DNA from: Erythroxylum novogranatense
Lineage: Eukaryota > Streptophyta > Magnoliopsida > Malpighiales > Erythroxylaceae
Reading direction: 5' to 3'
DNA: 64,000 nucleotides
NCBI GenBank assembly: GCA_029891385.1
Contig: CM057228.1
Span: 63,804,523 to 63,868,522, forward strand
The translations under genes and the position numbers were made by a program. Shown here one piece after another: positions 36,566 to 47,440 of this stretch; within the stretch, counting starts at the first letter, position 1; each line of letters opens with the position of its first letter. The notes below the pieces were generated by a model. That model saw only the letters and a list, made by a program, of their open reading frames with translations, had not been told where the DNA came from and made no database searches.

Positions 36566-38901
36566 CTCTTCTCCTTGCCCTCCTTCTTTCCAGATTGAAA
36601 TTCCAATTTCCAATTACTCTAACTTTTAACACACAAATCAGAAAAATACCCACTATATCTCATTGGAAAGCTTATGAAAAGCTCTACAATTCTCTAGAAG
36701 ACCATAAAAATCAATTCCAACCCTAAGGGTATCAAATAAGCCATCAAACCTTCTGCCTTCACAATTTCCCTCAACACAGGGCAGTACATTTACAATTTCA
36801 TAACTCACTGATTCCTTAGTAATAAATTACCACAAAAATATGGTCAATAAGTTCACAATATCCTCTACAACTTTCATGAACAATCCAAAATCAAATTCTA
36901 TTTCTAAACCAGTCAATTAATTCATTCAATGTCACTGTTCCTGAAATCCTCCAATTTGGGCAGTGACCTTATAACAAGAATAACTTCCAGTATATAAGTC
37001 AATAAAATCAGAACTTTATATCCTTGTAAAGATAACATCATAAACTTCATTTTTCATGAAGCACTCAACACCCAATTCGATCTCTAACAATTTCAAAATT
37101 GTTATGGAAGTTTCTGTTATGATCAGCCACTCATAACCTAATGTAGGGTTCACTGTTGAAAAATCATAACTCCCAATTCTGACTTCGAAAATCACAAACC
37201 ATATGTCATTTTCAAGGTAATCTCTTCCTCTACAACTTTTCAGAAGCTCACTAACACTAGTTCAGTCCACTTAAAATGTTAAAATTGCCTCTAATCAGTA
37301 AACTCACAAAATCACACTTAAGCTAGGTTTCATCCAAAATGCTCAAAACCAGTCATTAGTAATCAATTCATATCTCCCAATACACAATTCTAAAAATAGC
37401 AAGATCAGTAGCAATGGAAAGATAATCAAATATTCTACAACTTCCATGCAGACCATTCTCCCTAATTCCATTTCAATTAATTCATAAAAATCAACAAAAC
37501 TCAGATGTCATGGTTGCGGTTACTGTTCACAGACAATGGAACAGTAACTTTCCATGCAAAATTTCACCCTTCTATCATTGGAATTCAACAACACCCATTT
37601 CACACTAAATTGAAGCCAACATCCCAAAGTTTCAGTGGCCACTAACCTTACCTCATTTACATTTCTACACATTAAATTATGAATGAAACAGTAACATCAA
37701 TTATAATCCCAACTTTCCAGATTTCAGGTTAACCTTAGTTCAACCACTTCCAATACCTTTTTCACATCACTAGACATCAAAATAAATACAAATTAAATAT
37801 CACTACAATCATACATATGTTAGGGTTAACACTAAAAAATTTACAGAATTAAATTCCTCAATTCAAATACTCAAATAATTATCCATATGTCATTCAAAAT
37901 CAAACCATATCATTAACTTCAATGCATCTTCATCTAGCCTCATCCCCTTTTCTTCAAATCATAATAATCATCACTTTAATGTCTACATGAACCTAATACA
38001 TGCTTTAAATCCTTTTATTAACTACCCCATACTATCATGACATTTAATTCCATGTAAATACACCATTTAAAGATCAAAACTTAATGAAAACTTACCAAAT
38101 CAAAACCTCCTTCAAACCTTCAACAATCACTTTCTAACTTTTACACCAAAGTACTAACCTCTTTTCCTTCTCAAGTATACACAATACTCATCATCTAGCT
38201 TTGATGAGAGTAAGAGATAATAGCTTGAAGTTATGGAGAAAGTTGAGAGAAGAGGAAAATTTCGATGGTTTTATAGAGAGAAGTTTGTGTTTGTGTCTTC
38301 GGATGGCAATAATAAAGGCCTAACAATTCATCTTCCTATCCTTTTAGACATATACACGTAGAGAGAGTGAAGAAGTGCATTTAATGTTGCCTTTTCAATG
38401 GCAACTTGTGATTGGCTTTCAATTCAAAGAAAAGTCAAATTATTACTTGTTTAATCCAGTCCAAAATTTTACTCCATTTAACTCCAATGACCCTACTTTC
38501 AGTCCCAAAATAACATACCCAATATTACAGTGCTAGTGGGTAGCAATTTTTTTTGCTACCAAAAATTGACCGATTCGCCACTTGGCGATGTTTCCGGTCC
38601 GGGAATTGTCTCCGAAAAAAATCCAGAAAAATTCCTAAAAATCCCTAAAAATGTAAAACAATTTATGGTGCAGTCCAAATAATTTTTTTCAAACTCAATT
38701 ACTCCATTAATTCCAATAAAATTGCTTTAGGCCCAATTACCGGGAATGTCATGAATGCATTTACCGTAATTCCATATACACAATTGATACTGTGTATCGA
38801 TCCTATTATGCATGAACAGTACTAAATATTCCCTATTAGTCTCATCCTATGCCAATTTTACTATTTTACCCTTCCAGGAGGGGGTGGGATGTTACATGAT
38901 G

Positions 38902-39707
38902 ATTCTAAAATTGTTGCAGAATTTGTCAAGTTTAACATTTTTGCTTGGTTTGGAACACTGCGAGCATTGATTCACAGTGGCACTCATTTTTTGCAATCGA
39001 CTGGTGAGAAATCTTTTAAGGAAGTACCATGTCACTCACAAAGTGTCTACGACCTACCATCCATTAACAAATAGGTAAGAAGAAGTGTCAAATAGAGAAA
39101 TCAAGTCAATCTTTGAGAAAATGATGAGCCCAAATTGTAAATATTAGAGTCAATGACTTGATCATGATCTGTGGACATATAGAACCTCATATAAGAAACT
39201 AATTGGCATGTCTCCTACCAACTAATTTACAAGAAGCCATGTCATCTTCCAGTGGAAGTTGAGCATAAAACTTTTTGGTTAATTAAGCAATGCAATATGA
39301 ACACGAACACGGTGGGTGAACAGAGAAAATTGCAACTGCGAGAATTGGAAGAGCTTAGGCTTGATTCTTATGAGAATGCAAAAATTTACAAGTGAAGCTT
39401 TTTTATGATAAGATAATTGTTAGGAAGAATTTCATTGTTGGAAAAAATTTATTTTTGTACCATTCACTACTTAAGCTTTTCCTAAGTAAATTATGTTCCC
39501 GTGGATTGGACCTTTTTTGTTACTAATGTGTTTTCGCATGGTGCCTTTAAAATTGAAAGCTTACAGACGAACAAGAAATTCAAAGTCAATTGTCATCGAT
39601 TAAAACCCTTTTATGAAGGATTCCAAGTGGTGCGTTTGAACATGATAGGACACTTCTCGGGAATCCAGACATCAGAGACTCATTTACCTTTATCGACTCC
39701 CATGTGA
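38902..39707 (+). pseudogene. Integrase C-terminal half of gypsy element B
   Basis: DSKIVAEFVKFNIFAWFGTL continues the integrase directly after the target duplication; ALIHSGTHFLQ corresponds to the second catalytic Asp region, but the Asp (normally S-D-x-G-T-H-F) is lost. SNREIKSIFEKM near 39090 retains the Glu. CHLPVEVEHKTFW (39240) and ELEELRLDSYENAKIY (39340) follow, and 39501-39707 (WTFFVTNVFSHGAFKIESLQ, FKVNCHRLKPFYEG) is the terminal DNA-binding domain. Multiple stops. No env-like gene or 3' LTR follows. Confidence 0.82.
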
Positions 39708-40063
39708 CATGGAATCAAACAAAATAATTATATCATTGTGATTCATCGATGCAACATACTAGACTCATCTTTAAAGTTGATTTATTGTTGTATATGTAAG
39801 AATTTGTCAAACAACGTCCCGACTAGTTAGAGGTTAACCTACATCCTATTTAATAAGGACTGTTATGTTCTTCTGTTATGACTTTAACAATTGTTAATTG
39901 TCATTTTCATCGTTTGTACTTGAATATGATATTCAACAAAACGCCTAATTTCCTTTTCCATATATTGTGTAAAATATTGAATTCAAATTCCTATATTGCT
40001 AGAAATTTCGATAAACAATGAATTTGAGGTAAAAATATGGGACTAAATAGGTAGCATGAGGTA
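39708..40063. other. Boundary region between gypsy B and the En/Spm gene
   Basis: No coding trace, terminal repeat or LTR was recognised. The 3' end of gypsy element B and the start of the En/Spm gene must lie in or near this stretch. Confidence 0.4.
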
Positions 40064-40824
40064 ATGCAGCTCAAGTTTAAAGGTATGTTCAGAGGCACTT
40101 ATTGTGAAGGTGGACCGTCACAGTCTGCAGCACGTATTGAGTCACCTCCTCTCCCTCCAGGGCCTACAGTTTCAGATGAGGCATCACCTACTATTCGTCA
40201 TGCTACGCCATTCCCATTCCCAACTCATATATCATCTAATACTGCATTATTGAATGTAAAAGATGTCGGCCGGCCTAAAGTCGAGGGTCCTGACGGAAGA
40301 AACTAGATAACAATTTTCAACAATCTGTAAGTGAAATCAAATTAATCACTATTTGTTTTTAGTTAAGTTATAGGTGTATCCGTTTTTTTATTATATAAAA
40401 TTAATTTTTATATTACGTTGGTTCCATCTAGGCCGTGTTCTAGAAATATACTTCTAAACTTAAATAATGAATTGATTTTGAGGGTTATATGTGGAAGAAT
40501 ATCTCTCAGGCAATAAAGGGATTTTACTTTTAGGAGTTTAATCTTTATATTCATTTATATAGATTAATTACATAAATATTATTACATTATAGTAGTTTAA
40601 AATTTTTATTTATTATTTTTAGAAAGAATTTTTTTAAAATTTTGGTATCGACGCCATCATATATAGACTATGGGAGAGGCAAGCTCGTACACTTTATCGC
40701 AATGTTATTGGTGCGGCACACAAGGCTAGTTTATGACTGCCATATATTTCGGAGCAAATATGGAGCTGTTGGCAGGAGTATTGGAGAAGCCTTGAGCGAA
40801 TGTCCATCTCAGGGCGTAACTCTA
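40064..40824 (+). pseudogene. En/Spm-type (Ptta/En-Spm) plant transposase gene, 5' part
   Basis: A proline/serine-rich N-terminus (40064-40306) ends in DVGRPKVEGPDGRN, like the start of the Plant transposase (Ptta/En/Spm) domain. Near 40490 WKNISQAIKGFYF matches the W..I.Q..K..WF pattern, and 40680-40820, in a frame different from the annotated-length ORF, reads WERQARTLYRNVIGAAHKAS, then LPYISEQIWSCWQEYW and ISGRNS. The protein is the second, DNA-binding protein of CACTA elements. The domain is cut after RNS by gypsy element D and continues at 51137 with NNRRGGLGGESLL. Frame changes may be introns (40320-40440 looks intron-like) or decay. Confidence 0.72.
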
Positions 40825-42284
40825 TGACGTAGGCATTTTTATCATTGAAATGAGTGGCATTTTCTCTTAGTTTTTGCATACGATCATTGGGTTATATATA
40901 TATTTTTCCTGCTAAATTGCTTGGTTCACCTGAATTTGCATTTATAATTGTTCATGTTTAATTTGTAAGAAATGCACTTGATTTTATTTGTAAAGAACCA
41001 CAACAGTTCAAGGCAAAGCAATGGAGAAAATGCAACATTAAGGTCTGTCCAAAACGTCCACGCATGCAGCAAGCAAGAAGGAAAATCACGCTACACTAAG
41101 TGACACTATAAGAGCCAGCAACTCAGTTACAATAGAGACGAAATTCATGCATTAGTGGATAGCTCTAACACACCACGCCGAAAGGAAAAAGAAGCACAAA
41201 AATCACACAAAAAGACAGACCACAGGAAGAAAAAGAAGACCACGCATGCAAAAGACAGCAAGAGAATCGCAGCTACAAAAGGAGGCTGGACGTTTGTCAC
41301 TTCAGCTATATTAAGAGGTTGGACGTTTGTGTAGGTGTTGTGTAACATGTGTGGAGGTGAAAGAAGGCAGAAGTGGACACCACGCATGAAGGAAAGGAGA
41401 ACAACGCAGGGGGCTCCAGCACAAGAAAAATCCACCAATGTTATAGCTCCAAGGACCAACACCAAAGGCGAAAACGAAAATCACCTTAGGGGAGGAGCTA
41501 CGTGCTTGAGCAATAGGAGCAAAATAGGCTCCACCAAGGTTACAAAACCAAGAGGAGGGTAAAACATGAGAGACTAAGAGTCCCACCAAACACTCACTCT
41601 ACATCCAACACTCACGCTATATTGAGCTATCAACGTTACACCAGGGAGAAAAACACTCACTTTACATTTGGGAGCTCTCAACGTACACCAAAAAAAACTC
41701 CACCAACGTTACACACTATAGGACACCAACAGAGGAGCATAAGTGGCAGTGTTAAAGCTACATACACAAAAGGAGGGAGGCACCACCAAAGTAACAATGC
41801 AGTCAGGAGATGCACCAACAGTGAGGGACGCACCCATTGATTCCTAAACTTACTTATTTTTATATATGTTTTTTTGTGTCTTTCTATGTTGTTTGCTAAT
41901 CCCGATTAATGTGGTTTTCATCCTATCATGATTGAGTAGTTTCCCCAAATTTCAAGGTTGGGTTGAAGCTTTTAGCTAATTTTATGGATTAAATCTTGGT
42001 TGATTTATAAATATGAATTTTTGGTTTTGATTTCTCTAATTTGAGATTAATTTTGATGGTATTGTGTTTGGCCAACCATTACTTGACGTTAGTTGTTAAT
42101 TGAAGAACCGATAGGTAAAAATTGATAACGGAACTCCAAACAGGGAACTTATAAATTTCAAATTTAGATATAAACTGAATTTATGAGAGAAAACCAGGTT
42201 AGCAAAGATCTTAATAGGTTATGCTTGATTGCTAGGCTACGATAGTAGACTAGGATTATTACGCAACACTCATTTGATACCTTG
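40825..42284 (+). repeat. 5' LTR of gypsy element D, 3' end deleted
   Basis: Collinear with the first 1434 bp of the 3' LTR from TGACGTAGGCATTTTTATC (the other copy reads TGATGCATGCATTTTTATC). It contains a short internal duplication near 41287-41330 around GGCTGGACGTTTGT that the 3' LTR lacks. Similarity stops at CATTTGATACCTTG; gag follows at once. Minus-strand ORFs inside it (41145-41589) recur in the other LTR and are not genes. Confidence 0.9.
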
Positions 42285-42299
42285 TCCACTTGTAGCAAG

Positions 42300-43262
42300 T
42301 TTTGGATATTTGTGAAATGTTGAAGCAGAACGAGGTACCTGAGGATGTTATAAGCTTCGATTGTTTCCTTTTTCTGTGAGAGATCGAGCTAAGGATTGGC
42401 TCCATTCATTACCACCTGGTTCGATAAATAATTGGCAAGAGTTGTCTAGGGCTTTTATGGCTCGTATTTTCCACCTTGGAAGACTGCAAAGCTCAGAAGT
42501 GAGTTTACCTCATTTTAACTTAAAGAAGATGAGTCGTTGTACGAAGCATGAGAGAGGAACAAGGAGCTTCAACGTAAATTTCCACATCACGGTGTCCCGA
42601 AGTGGATGATTGTGCAAATATTCTATAATGGAGTTGCTCCAGTTATGCGAAGTACAATCGATGCTGCGACTGGAGGCGATTTAATGGACAAGAATGAAGA
42701 TGAGGCCTTTATGTTATTGGAGAAGATTGCGTACAACAAATATCAGTGGAATAATGATCGGAAGGAGATTAAGCAAGAAGGGAAGAAACCTCAAGGAGTC
42801 TTTGAATTGGATGCCTTTACCTTGTTGAATTCGAAAATTGAAGCTCTTTCAAGTAAAGTAGATAAGTTTGCTGCAGCTGCTGTGAATAATATGAATGCCT
42901 TATAGGATCAAGATTTTGGGTCGAGTATGGGTACAGAATTTCAAAACATTGGGCAAGAATTTGGTGCTAAACATATGAATTTTGTAGGAAATTATGGACA
43001 GAAGAATCAAGGTGGACCTTTCTCAAACACTTATAATCCTGAATGGCGAAACCAACCAAATTTCTCCTGGTCTCAACAACCCAAGCCACCCCAAAGTTTC
43101 CCTAACCAAACCCATTACCCACAAAATCAACAGCATTACCAACAAACCCAGCAACAACAAAAATGTGTCCCTCCAGGTTTCCCAAGCTTGAGACAACAAA
43201 CTCAAGCCCAACCACATGAACCTAAGTCCAACCTTGAATCAATGATGGAAAACTTTATTTAG
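42300..43262 (+). pseudogene. gag: Gag of gypsy element D
   Basis: Starts within the domain (ICEMLKQNEVPEDV), then in another frame LFPFSVRDRAKDWLHSLPPG and SINNWQELSRAFMARIF (42361-42480), the conserved retrotransposon gag core. After a frameshift near 42550-42600 the frame 42606 onward runs through MIVQIFYNGVAP, DEAFMLLEKIAYNKYQW and a Q/N/P-rich linker (43030-43200, for example QNQQHYQQTQQQQKCVPPGF). Stops at 42903 and 43260 (both CAG-to-TAG in context) interrupt it. The N-terminal third is missing through the 5' deletion. No CCHC knuckle is seen, as is usual in this lineage. Confidence 0.88.
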
Positions 43263-44228
43263 AAGCAAGGAGACCTGATCCAGCAACTTACTACCCGAAT
43301 GGACCAATTGACAGTCCATAATAAGATGTTTGAGACTCAAATTGTACAGCAAGCCGCATCACTAAGGTTTGACAAAGGTAAGCTACCAGCACAACCAGAG
43401 GCTCCTAAGGAAATCAAGGTAGTGGTACTAAGGAGTGGAAAGGTTTTGGAACCTATGGCGCAGAAGAACAAAGTTGAAAAGGAATCCGAAGGAACAGACC
43501 AGGATGGACAACCAGTGCAATCTGATGCACTTCTAGTGCAACAATCAGCTAAGTCAGAAAAATACATACCACCACCACCATATAAGCCACCAATCCCATT
43601 ACCTCGGAGATTTCATAGAGCTAAGCTAGACCAACAGTTTGGAAAATTTGTTGACATTCTGAAGAAGCTCTATGTTAACATCCCCTTCACGAAAGCCCTT
43701 ACCCAAGTACCTACTTATGGGAAGTTCTTAAAGGAAATCTTATCCAACAAAAGAAGGCTAGAGGAATATGTGATAGTGGCTCTTACAGAGAAATCAAGTG
43801 CTATTCTTCAAAACAAACTCCCTCCCAAGCTTCAAGATCCGGGAAGTTTTACGATACCTTGCCAAATTGGAACCACAACAATTGGGAGAGCATTATGCGA
43901 TTTAGGGGCAAGTGTAAGCTTATTGCCATTATCTATCTGTTAGAAATTGGACATCGGAGAGCTTAAACCAACCACCATATCATTGCAGCTAATTGACAGG
44001 TCAATAAAATTTCCCATAAGGTTATTGGAAAATGTGCCCCTCAACATAGGAAGTCTTTTTATCCTAGTAGACTTTGTTGTGCTAAAAATGGAGGAAGACA
44101 CTAACATAATCATTATACTTGGGAGACCCTTTTTAGCCATAGCTGGAGCAATCATAGATGTTAAGAATGGAAAAATTACTCTGAGAGTTGGGGAAGAAGA
44201 AATTGAGTTCAATTGGGAAAGGCAATGA
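43263..44228 (+). pseudogene. Gag tail and retropepsin of gypsy element D
   Basis: In frame with gag: a linker with KGKLPAQPEAPKEIKVVVLR (43373-43432), a PPPPYKPPIPLPRRFHRA proline-rich segment (43570-43620), the pre-protease helix (LDQQFGKFVDILKKLYVNIP) and the aspartic protease with ALCDLGASVSLLPLSIC (43890-43940), catalytic D-L-G-A-S intact. A TAG at 43940 splits the protease; it continues with KLDIGELKPTTISLQLIDRS and IIILGRPFLAIAGAIIDVKN, and another stop (TGA, 44226) ends the block where relatives read through into RT. Confidence 0.9.
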
Positions 44229-46292
44229 AGGTTATGGATGACAGATTCTTGTTTAAGGGTGGACCTTATTGACAAGTTGGTTGGTACTGAATTCAGAAAA
44301 TCTCATCCAAAGGATTCGTTGGAACACTGCTTAGTGAAGGTTGTAGCAACTACAGGGGGTAATACAAAATTTACATCCAAGGATTCAGAAGCCTTTGAAT
44401 TCACGCAGATGCTCGATGCACAACCTGTTCAAAAATCTATGCAACCTGTGCAACCTGAATTGAAACCATCACCTGATTCGAACAAAGAAGAACCTCCGAA
44501 TGTGGAATTGAAATCGTTGCGTCCTAATCTCAGGTATGAATTTTTGGGCCCCAACTCGACCTATCCAGTCATTATTAATGCTCTTTTAAGCCCTGTGCAG
44601 GTTGATAAACTTTTAAGAGTGCTTAGAGAACATAAGCAAGCAATTGGGTACAAAATTTCAGATCTGAAGGGAATCAGCCCGTCTTTCTGCACACATAGAA
44701 TTCACTTAGTGGATGATGCAAAACCTGTGATTGAACATCAAAGGAAGCTAAATCCAAACATGAAGGACGTGGTCAAGCAAGAGGTCCTAAAGCTATTAGC
44801 TACGGGTATTATAGACCCCATTTCTGACAGTAATTGGGTAAGCCCTGTCTATTGTGTGCCCAAGAAGGGAGGTCTAACAGTTGTGAAAAATGAAGGTAAC
44901 GAACTAATACCAACTAGGCTAGTTACGGGATGGCGAATGTGTATAGATTATGGAAAATTGAATAAGGCCACCTGTAAAGACCATTTCCCCTTGCCATTTA
45001 TTGACCAAATTTTGAAAAGACTTGCTACACATGATTATTTTTGCTATTTGGATGGTTTCTCTGGTTTTTTTCAAATTCCCATTCACCCTAATGAACAAGA
45101 GAGAACTGCTTTCATATGCTCCTATGGTACCTTCACATATCGAAGAATGCCATTTGGGTTGTGTAATGCACCAGCTATGTTTCAGCGTTGCATGACGGCG
45201 ATCTTCTCCGATTTTATTGAGGAAATTATGGAAGTCTTCATAGACGACTTTTCTGTTTATGGGCTAACGTTTGACTCTTGTTTAGCTAATCTTGCGAAAG
45301 TTTTGAGTAGGTGTGAAGAGGTTGATCTAGTGCTGAATTGGGAGAAGTGTCATTTCATGGTACAAGAAGGAATAGTCCTAGGCCACTTAGTCTCCAATCG
45401 TGGAATAGAAGTGGATAAAGCTAAAACCGAAGTGATAGCGAATCTATCTCCACTAACTTCAGTTAAAGAGATCAAAAGTTTCTTGGGACATGCAGGCTTT
45501 TATAGGCGTCTCATTAAAGATTTTTCCCACATAAAAAATCCTTTGACTACCTTGTTGAGTAATGATGTGTCATTCAATTTTAACCAATCTTGTCTTGATG
45601 CTTTTTGCATAATTAAGCAAGCCTTGACGTCGCCACCTATTCTTCAACTCCCAGATTGGTCCCTTCCCTTTGAAATCATGTGTGATGCTTCAGATTATGT
45701 TGTGGGAGCTGTTTTACACCAAAGAAGGAACAAGGTGGCCCATGTGATCTATTATGCGAGCAAGACATTGGATGATGCTCAAATCAATTATGCCACGACT
45801 GAAAAGGAGTTGCTAGCTATAGTCTTTACAGTTGATAAATTCAGGTCATATATCGTGGGCTCGAAAGTGATAGTCTACTCGGATCATACAGCCATTCGCT
45901 ATCTACTTGCAAAAAAGGAGGCTAAACCAAGGCTTATAAGATGGGTCCTTCTCCTTCAAGAATTCGACCTTGAGATTCGTGATAAAAAGGGAGCTGAGAA
46001 TTGGATCGCATATCACCTCTCGAGGCTCACTACAGATCAGAAGGAACCCCTTCGAGAACAACCACCGATTAATGACTCCTTTAGTGACGAGCATTTGTTC
46101 TGCTATGCAAATTTACCAAAATTGTGTTATTCATTACACAAAATTGCTGCAGCAACATTACAAGTTCCATGGTATGCTGACTATGTGAATTATCTTGTTT
46201 TAGGAGTCTTGCCACTTGAATTTACTTTCCAACAGAAGAAGAAGTTCTTTTCGGAGATCAAACATTATATATGGGAGGAGCCTTTTTTTTAA
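44229..46292 (+). CDS. Reverse transcriptase and RNase H of gypsy element D (long open frame)
   Basis: A 684-residue open frame from the ATG at 44238, in frame with gag and protease upstream. It has the pre-RT segment ([20 protein letters not shown]), fingers ([40 protein letters not shown]), palm with [14 protein letters not shown] (first catalytic Asp), [18 protein letters not shown], and [11 protein letters not shown] near residue 334 (catalytic D-D). The connection domain carries [20 protein letters not shown], then RNase H with [16 protein letters not shown] near residue 480, [17 protein letters not shown] and [13 protein letters not shown] near residue 549. It converts genomic RNA to DNA. 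The frame ends at 46292, just after a run of eight T (46283-46290), where a frameshift leads into integrase. All RT and RNase H catalytic residues I can see are present, but expression as a polyprotein is broken. Confidence 0.93.
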   Translation, partial: RLWMTDSCLRVDLIDKLVGTEFRKSHPKDSLEHCLVKVVATTGGNTKFTSKDSEAFEFTQMLDAQPVQKSMQPVQPELKPSPDSNKEEPPNVELKSLRPNLRYEFLGPNSTYPVIINALLSPVQVDKLLRVLREHKQAIGYKISDLKGISPSFCTHRIHLVDDAKPVIEHQRKLNPNMKDVVKQEVLKLLATGIIDPISDSNWVSPVYCVPKKGGLTVVKNEGNELIPTRLVTGWRMCIDYGKLNKATCKDHFPLPFIDQILKRLATHDYFCYLDGFSGFFQIPIHPNEQERTAFICSYGTFTYRRMPFGLCNAPAMFQRCMTAIFSDFIEEIMEVFIDDFSVYGLTFDSCLANLAKVLSRCEEVDLVLNWEKCHFMVQEGIVLGHLVSNRGIEVDKAKTEVIANLSPLTSVKEIKSFLGHAGFYRRLIKDFSHIKNPLTTLLSNDVSFNFNQSCLDAFCIIKQALTSPPILQLPDWSLPFEIMCDASDYVVGAVLHQRRNKVAHVIYYASKTLDDAQINYATTEKELLAIVFTVDKFRSYIVGSKVIVYSDHTAIRYLLAKKEAKPRLIRWVLLLQEFDLEIRDKKGAENWIAYHLSRLTTDQKEPLREQPPINDSFSDEHLFCYANLPKLCYSLHKIAAATLQVPWYADYVNYLVLGVLPLEFTFQQKKKFFSEIKHYIWEEPFF

Positions 46293-47440
46293 AACGTTGT
46301 GGTGATGGGGTGATTCGAAGATGCTTACCAAGTGAAGAAGTAGAAGTTGTCCTGAATCACTGCCATGCATCTCCCTATGGAGACCATTTCATTTTTGAAA
46401 AGACGGAAGCAAAGGTTCTCCAAGCCGGATTCCATTGGCCTACACTTTTCAAGGATGCAAGAAATTTTGTGCAAGCATGTGACAAATGCCAGAGAGCTGG
46501 AAATATTTCTCGAAAACATGAGATGCCCCTTAAAGGAAGTTTGGACGTTGAACTTTTTGACATTTGGCGGATAGATTTCATGGGGCCACTACCGTCTTCT
46601 CTTGGCAACAAATATATTTTTGTAGGGATCGATTATGTCTCCAAATGGGTGGAAGCAATCACTCAACCAACTTGTGATGTCAAGGTGGTCATCAGATTCC
46701 TCAAGAGAAATATTTTCACAAGGTTTGGCACTCCTCGGGCAATTATCAGTGATAGGGGAAGTCATTTTGTCAACAGCTCATTCGCCAATCTTTTGAAAAA
46801 AAAATGGGGTGTACCACAAGTTAGCATTGACCTACCACCCTCAATCTAATGGTCAAGACGAAATTTCAAATAGGGAGATTAATAGCATCTTGGAGAAAAC
46901 GGTTAACACTTCAAGAAAAGATTGGTCTTTGAGGTTAGATGATGCTCTTTGGGCCTATCGAACAATGTACAAGACTCCAATTAGGACTACTCCATTTAGA
47001 CTTGTGTATGGGAAATCGTGCCACCTTCCAATCGAGCTAGAACATAAAGCATACTGAGCTGTTCAGAAGCTTAATTTAGATTTCAAGGCAGCTAGAGAAA
47101 GGCGCTTGCTTCAGTTGAATGAGTTGGAGGAGCCTCGCTTAGATGCTTACGAGAATGCGCGAATCTATAAGGAAAGAACAAAGAGATGGCATGATTAACA
47201 TATTATCCAGAGAGAGTTCAAAGAAGGAGTCTTGGTCTTGCTATTTAATTCACGACTCAAGCTATTTCTAGGAAAGTTGAAGTCGAGGTGGTCGGGACCG
47301 TTCAAAATTGTTAAGTTTATTCTCATGGTGCGGTAGAAGTTGAGGATCTCAAAATTGGAGTATTTAAGGTTAATGGGCAGAGGTTAAAGCCTTATGTGAC
47401 TGGATTTCCAATAGAAAAAGGGGTCACTCAATCACTCTCC
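46271..47440 (+). pseudogene. Integrase of gypsy element D
   Basis: The frame 46271-46849 begins with the RNase H/integrase linker (DGVIRRCLPSEEVEVVLNHC), the HHCC zinc finger (HCHASPYGDH, ACDKCQRAGN) and the catalytic core IDFMGPLPSSLGNKYI and ISDRGSHFVN (two Asp). A frameshift at a run of nine A (46796-46804) moves to 46809-47057: [14 protein letters not shown] (catalytic Glu), [32 protein letters not shown] and a stop where relatives have Trp. Beyond it, [20 protein letters not shown] and [15 protein letters not shown], then [20 protein letters not shown] reach about 47300 with further stops. It would insert the cDNA with a 5-bp stagger, matching the target duplication. Confidence 0.9.

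Larger units (their letters stand above)
34846..38896 (-). mobile_element. 4.05-kb non-coding TG...CA insertion (long solo LTR or LARD-like), copy 1
   Basis: The unit starts TGTAACACCCC and ends GGGATGTTACA, and is flanked by a perfect 5-bp duplication TGATG (34841-34845 and 38897-38901). Deleting it rejoins the integrase frame of element B (TRSD-DSKIVAEFVKFN). The ends and 5-bp duplication are those of an LTR retrotransposon, but no second LTR, primer site or coding region is visible, so a very long solo LTR, perhaps of a chromovirus-type gypsy family, is the simplest reading. It is homologous along its length to 58292-63391. 36600-38100 is pyrimidine-rich with no genes. The sense strand is uncertain; minus is suggested by the tail arrangement of the second copy. 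Confidence 0.82.
19031..39707 (+). mobile_element. Gypsy element B (Athila-like), truncated at both ends and split by three insertions
   Basis: Coding order is gag (19040-19362, 29083-29880), protease (30210-30780), RT (30941-31507, 33284-33700), RNase H (33840-34270), integrase (34380-34845, 38902-39300) and the integrase C-terminal domain (39300-39707). The pieces rejoin in protein order across a copia element, an inverted solo LTR and a TG...CA long insertion. No LTR of its own is seen: the gag start is missing at the junction with element A, and no 3' LTR follows 39707. It is the same lineage as A but a separate copy. Confidence 0.8.

Noticed and set aside
36349..36653. Two overlapping minus-strand ORFs with Ser/Pro/Arg-rich translation
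   Set aside because: Created by the repeated GAGGCGA words; no start context or homology, and absent from the sister element.
41145..41589. Hydrophobic minus-strand ORFs suggesting a secreted or membrane protein
   Set aside because: They lie in LTR D and recur at 49811-50098 only because the LTR is duplicated; frames are not identical between copies.
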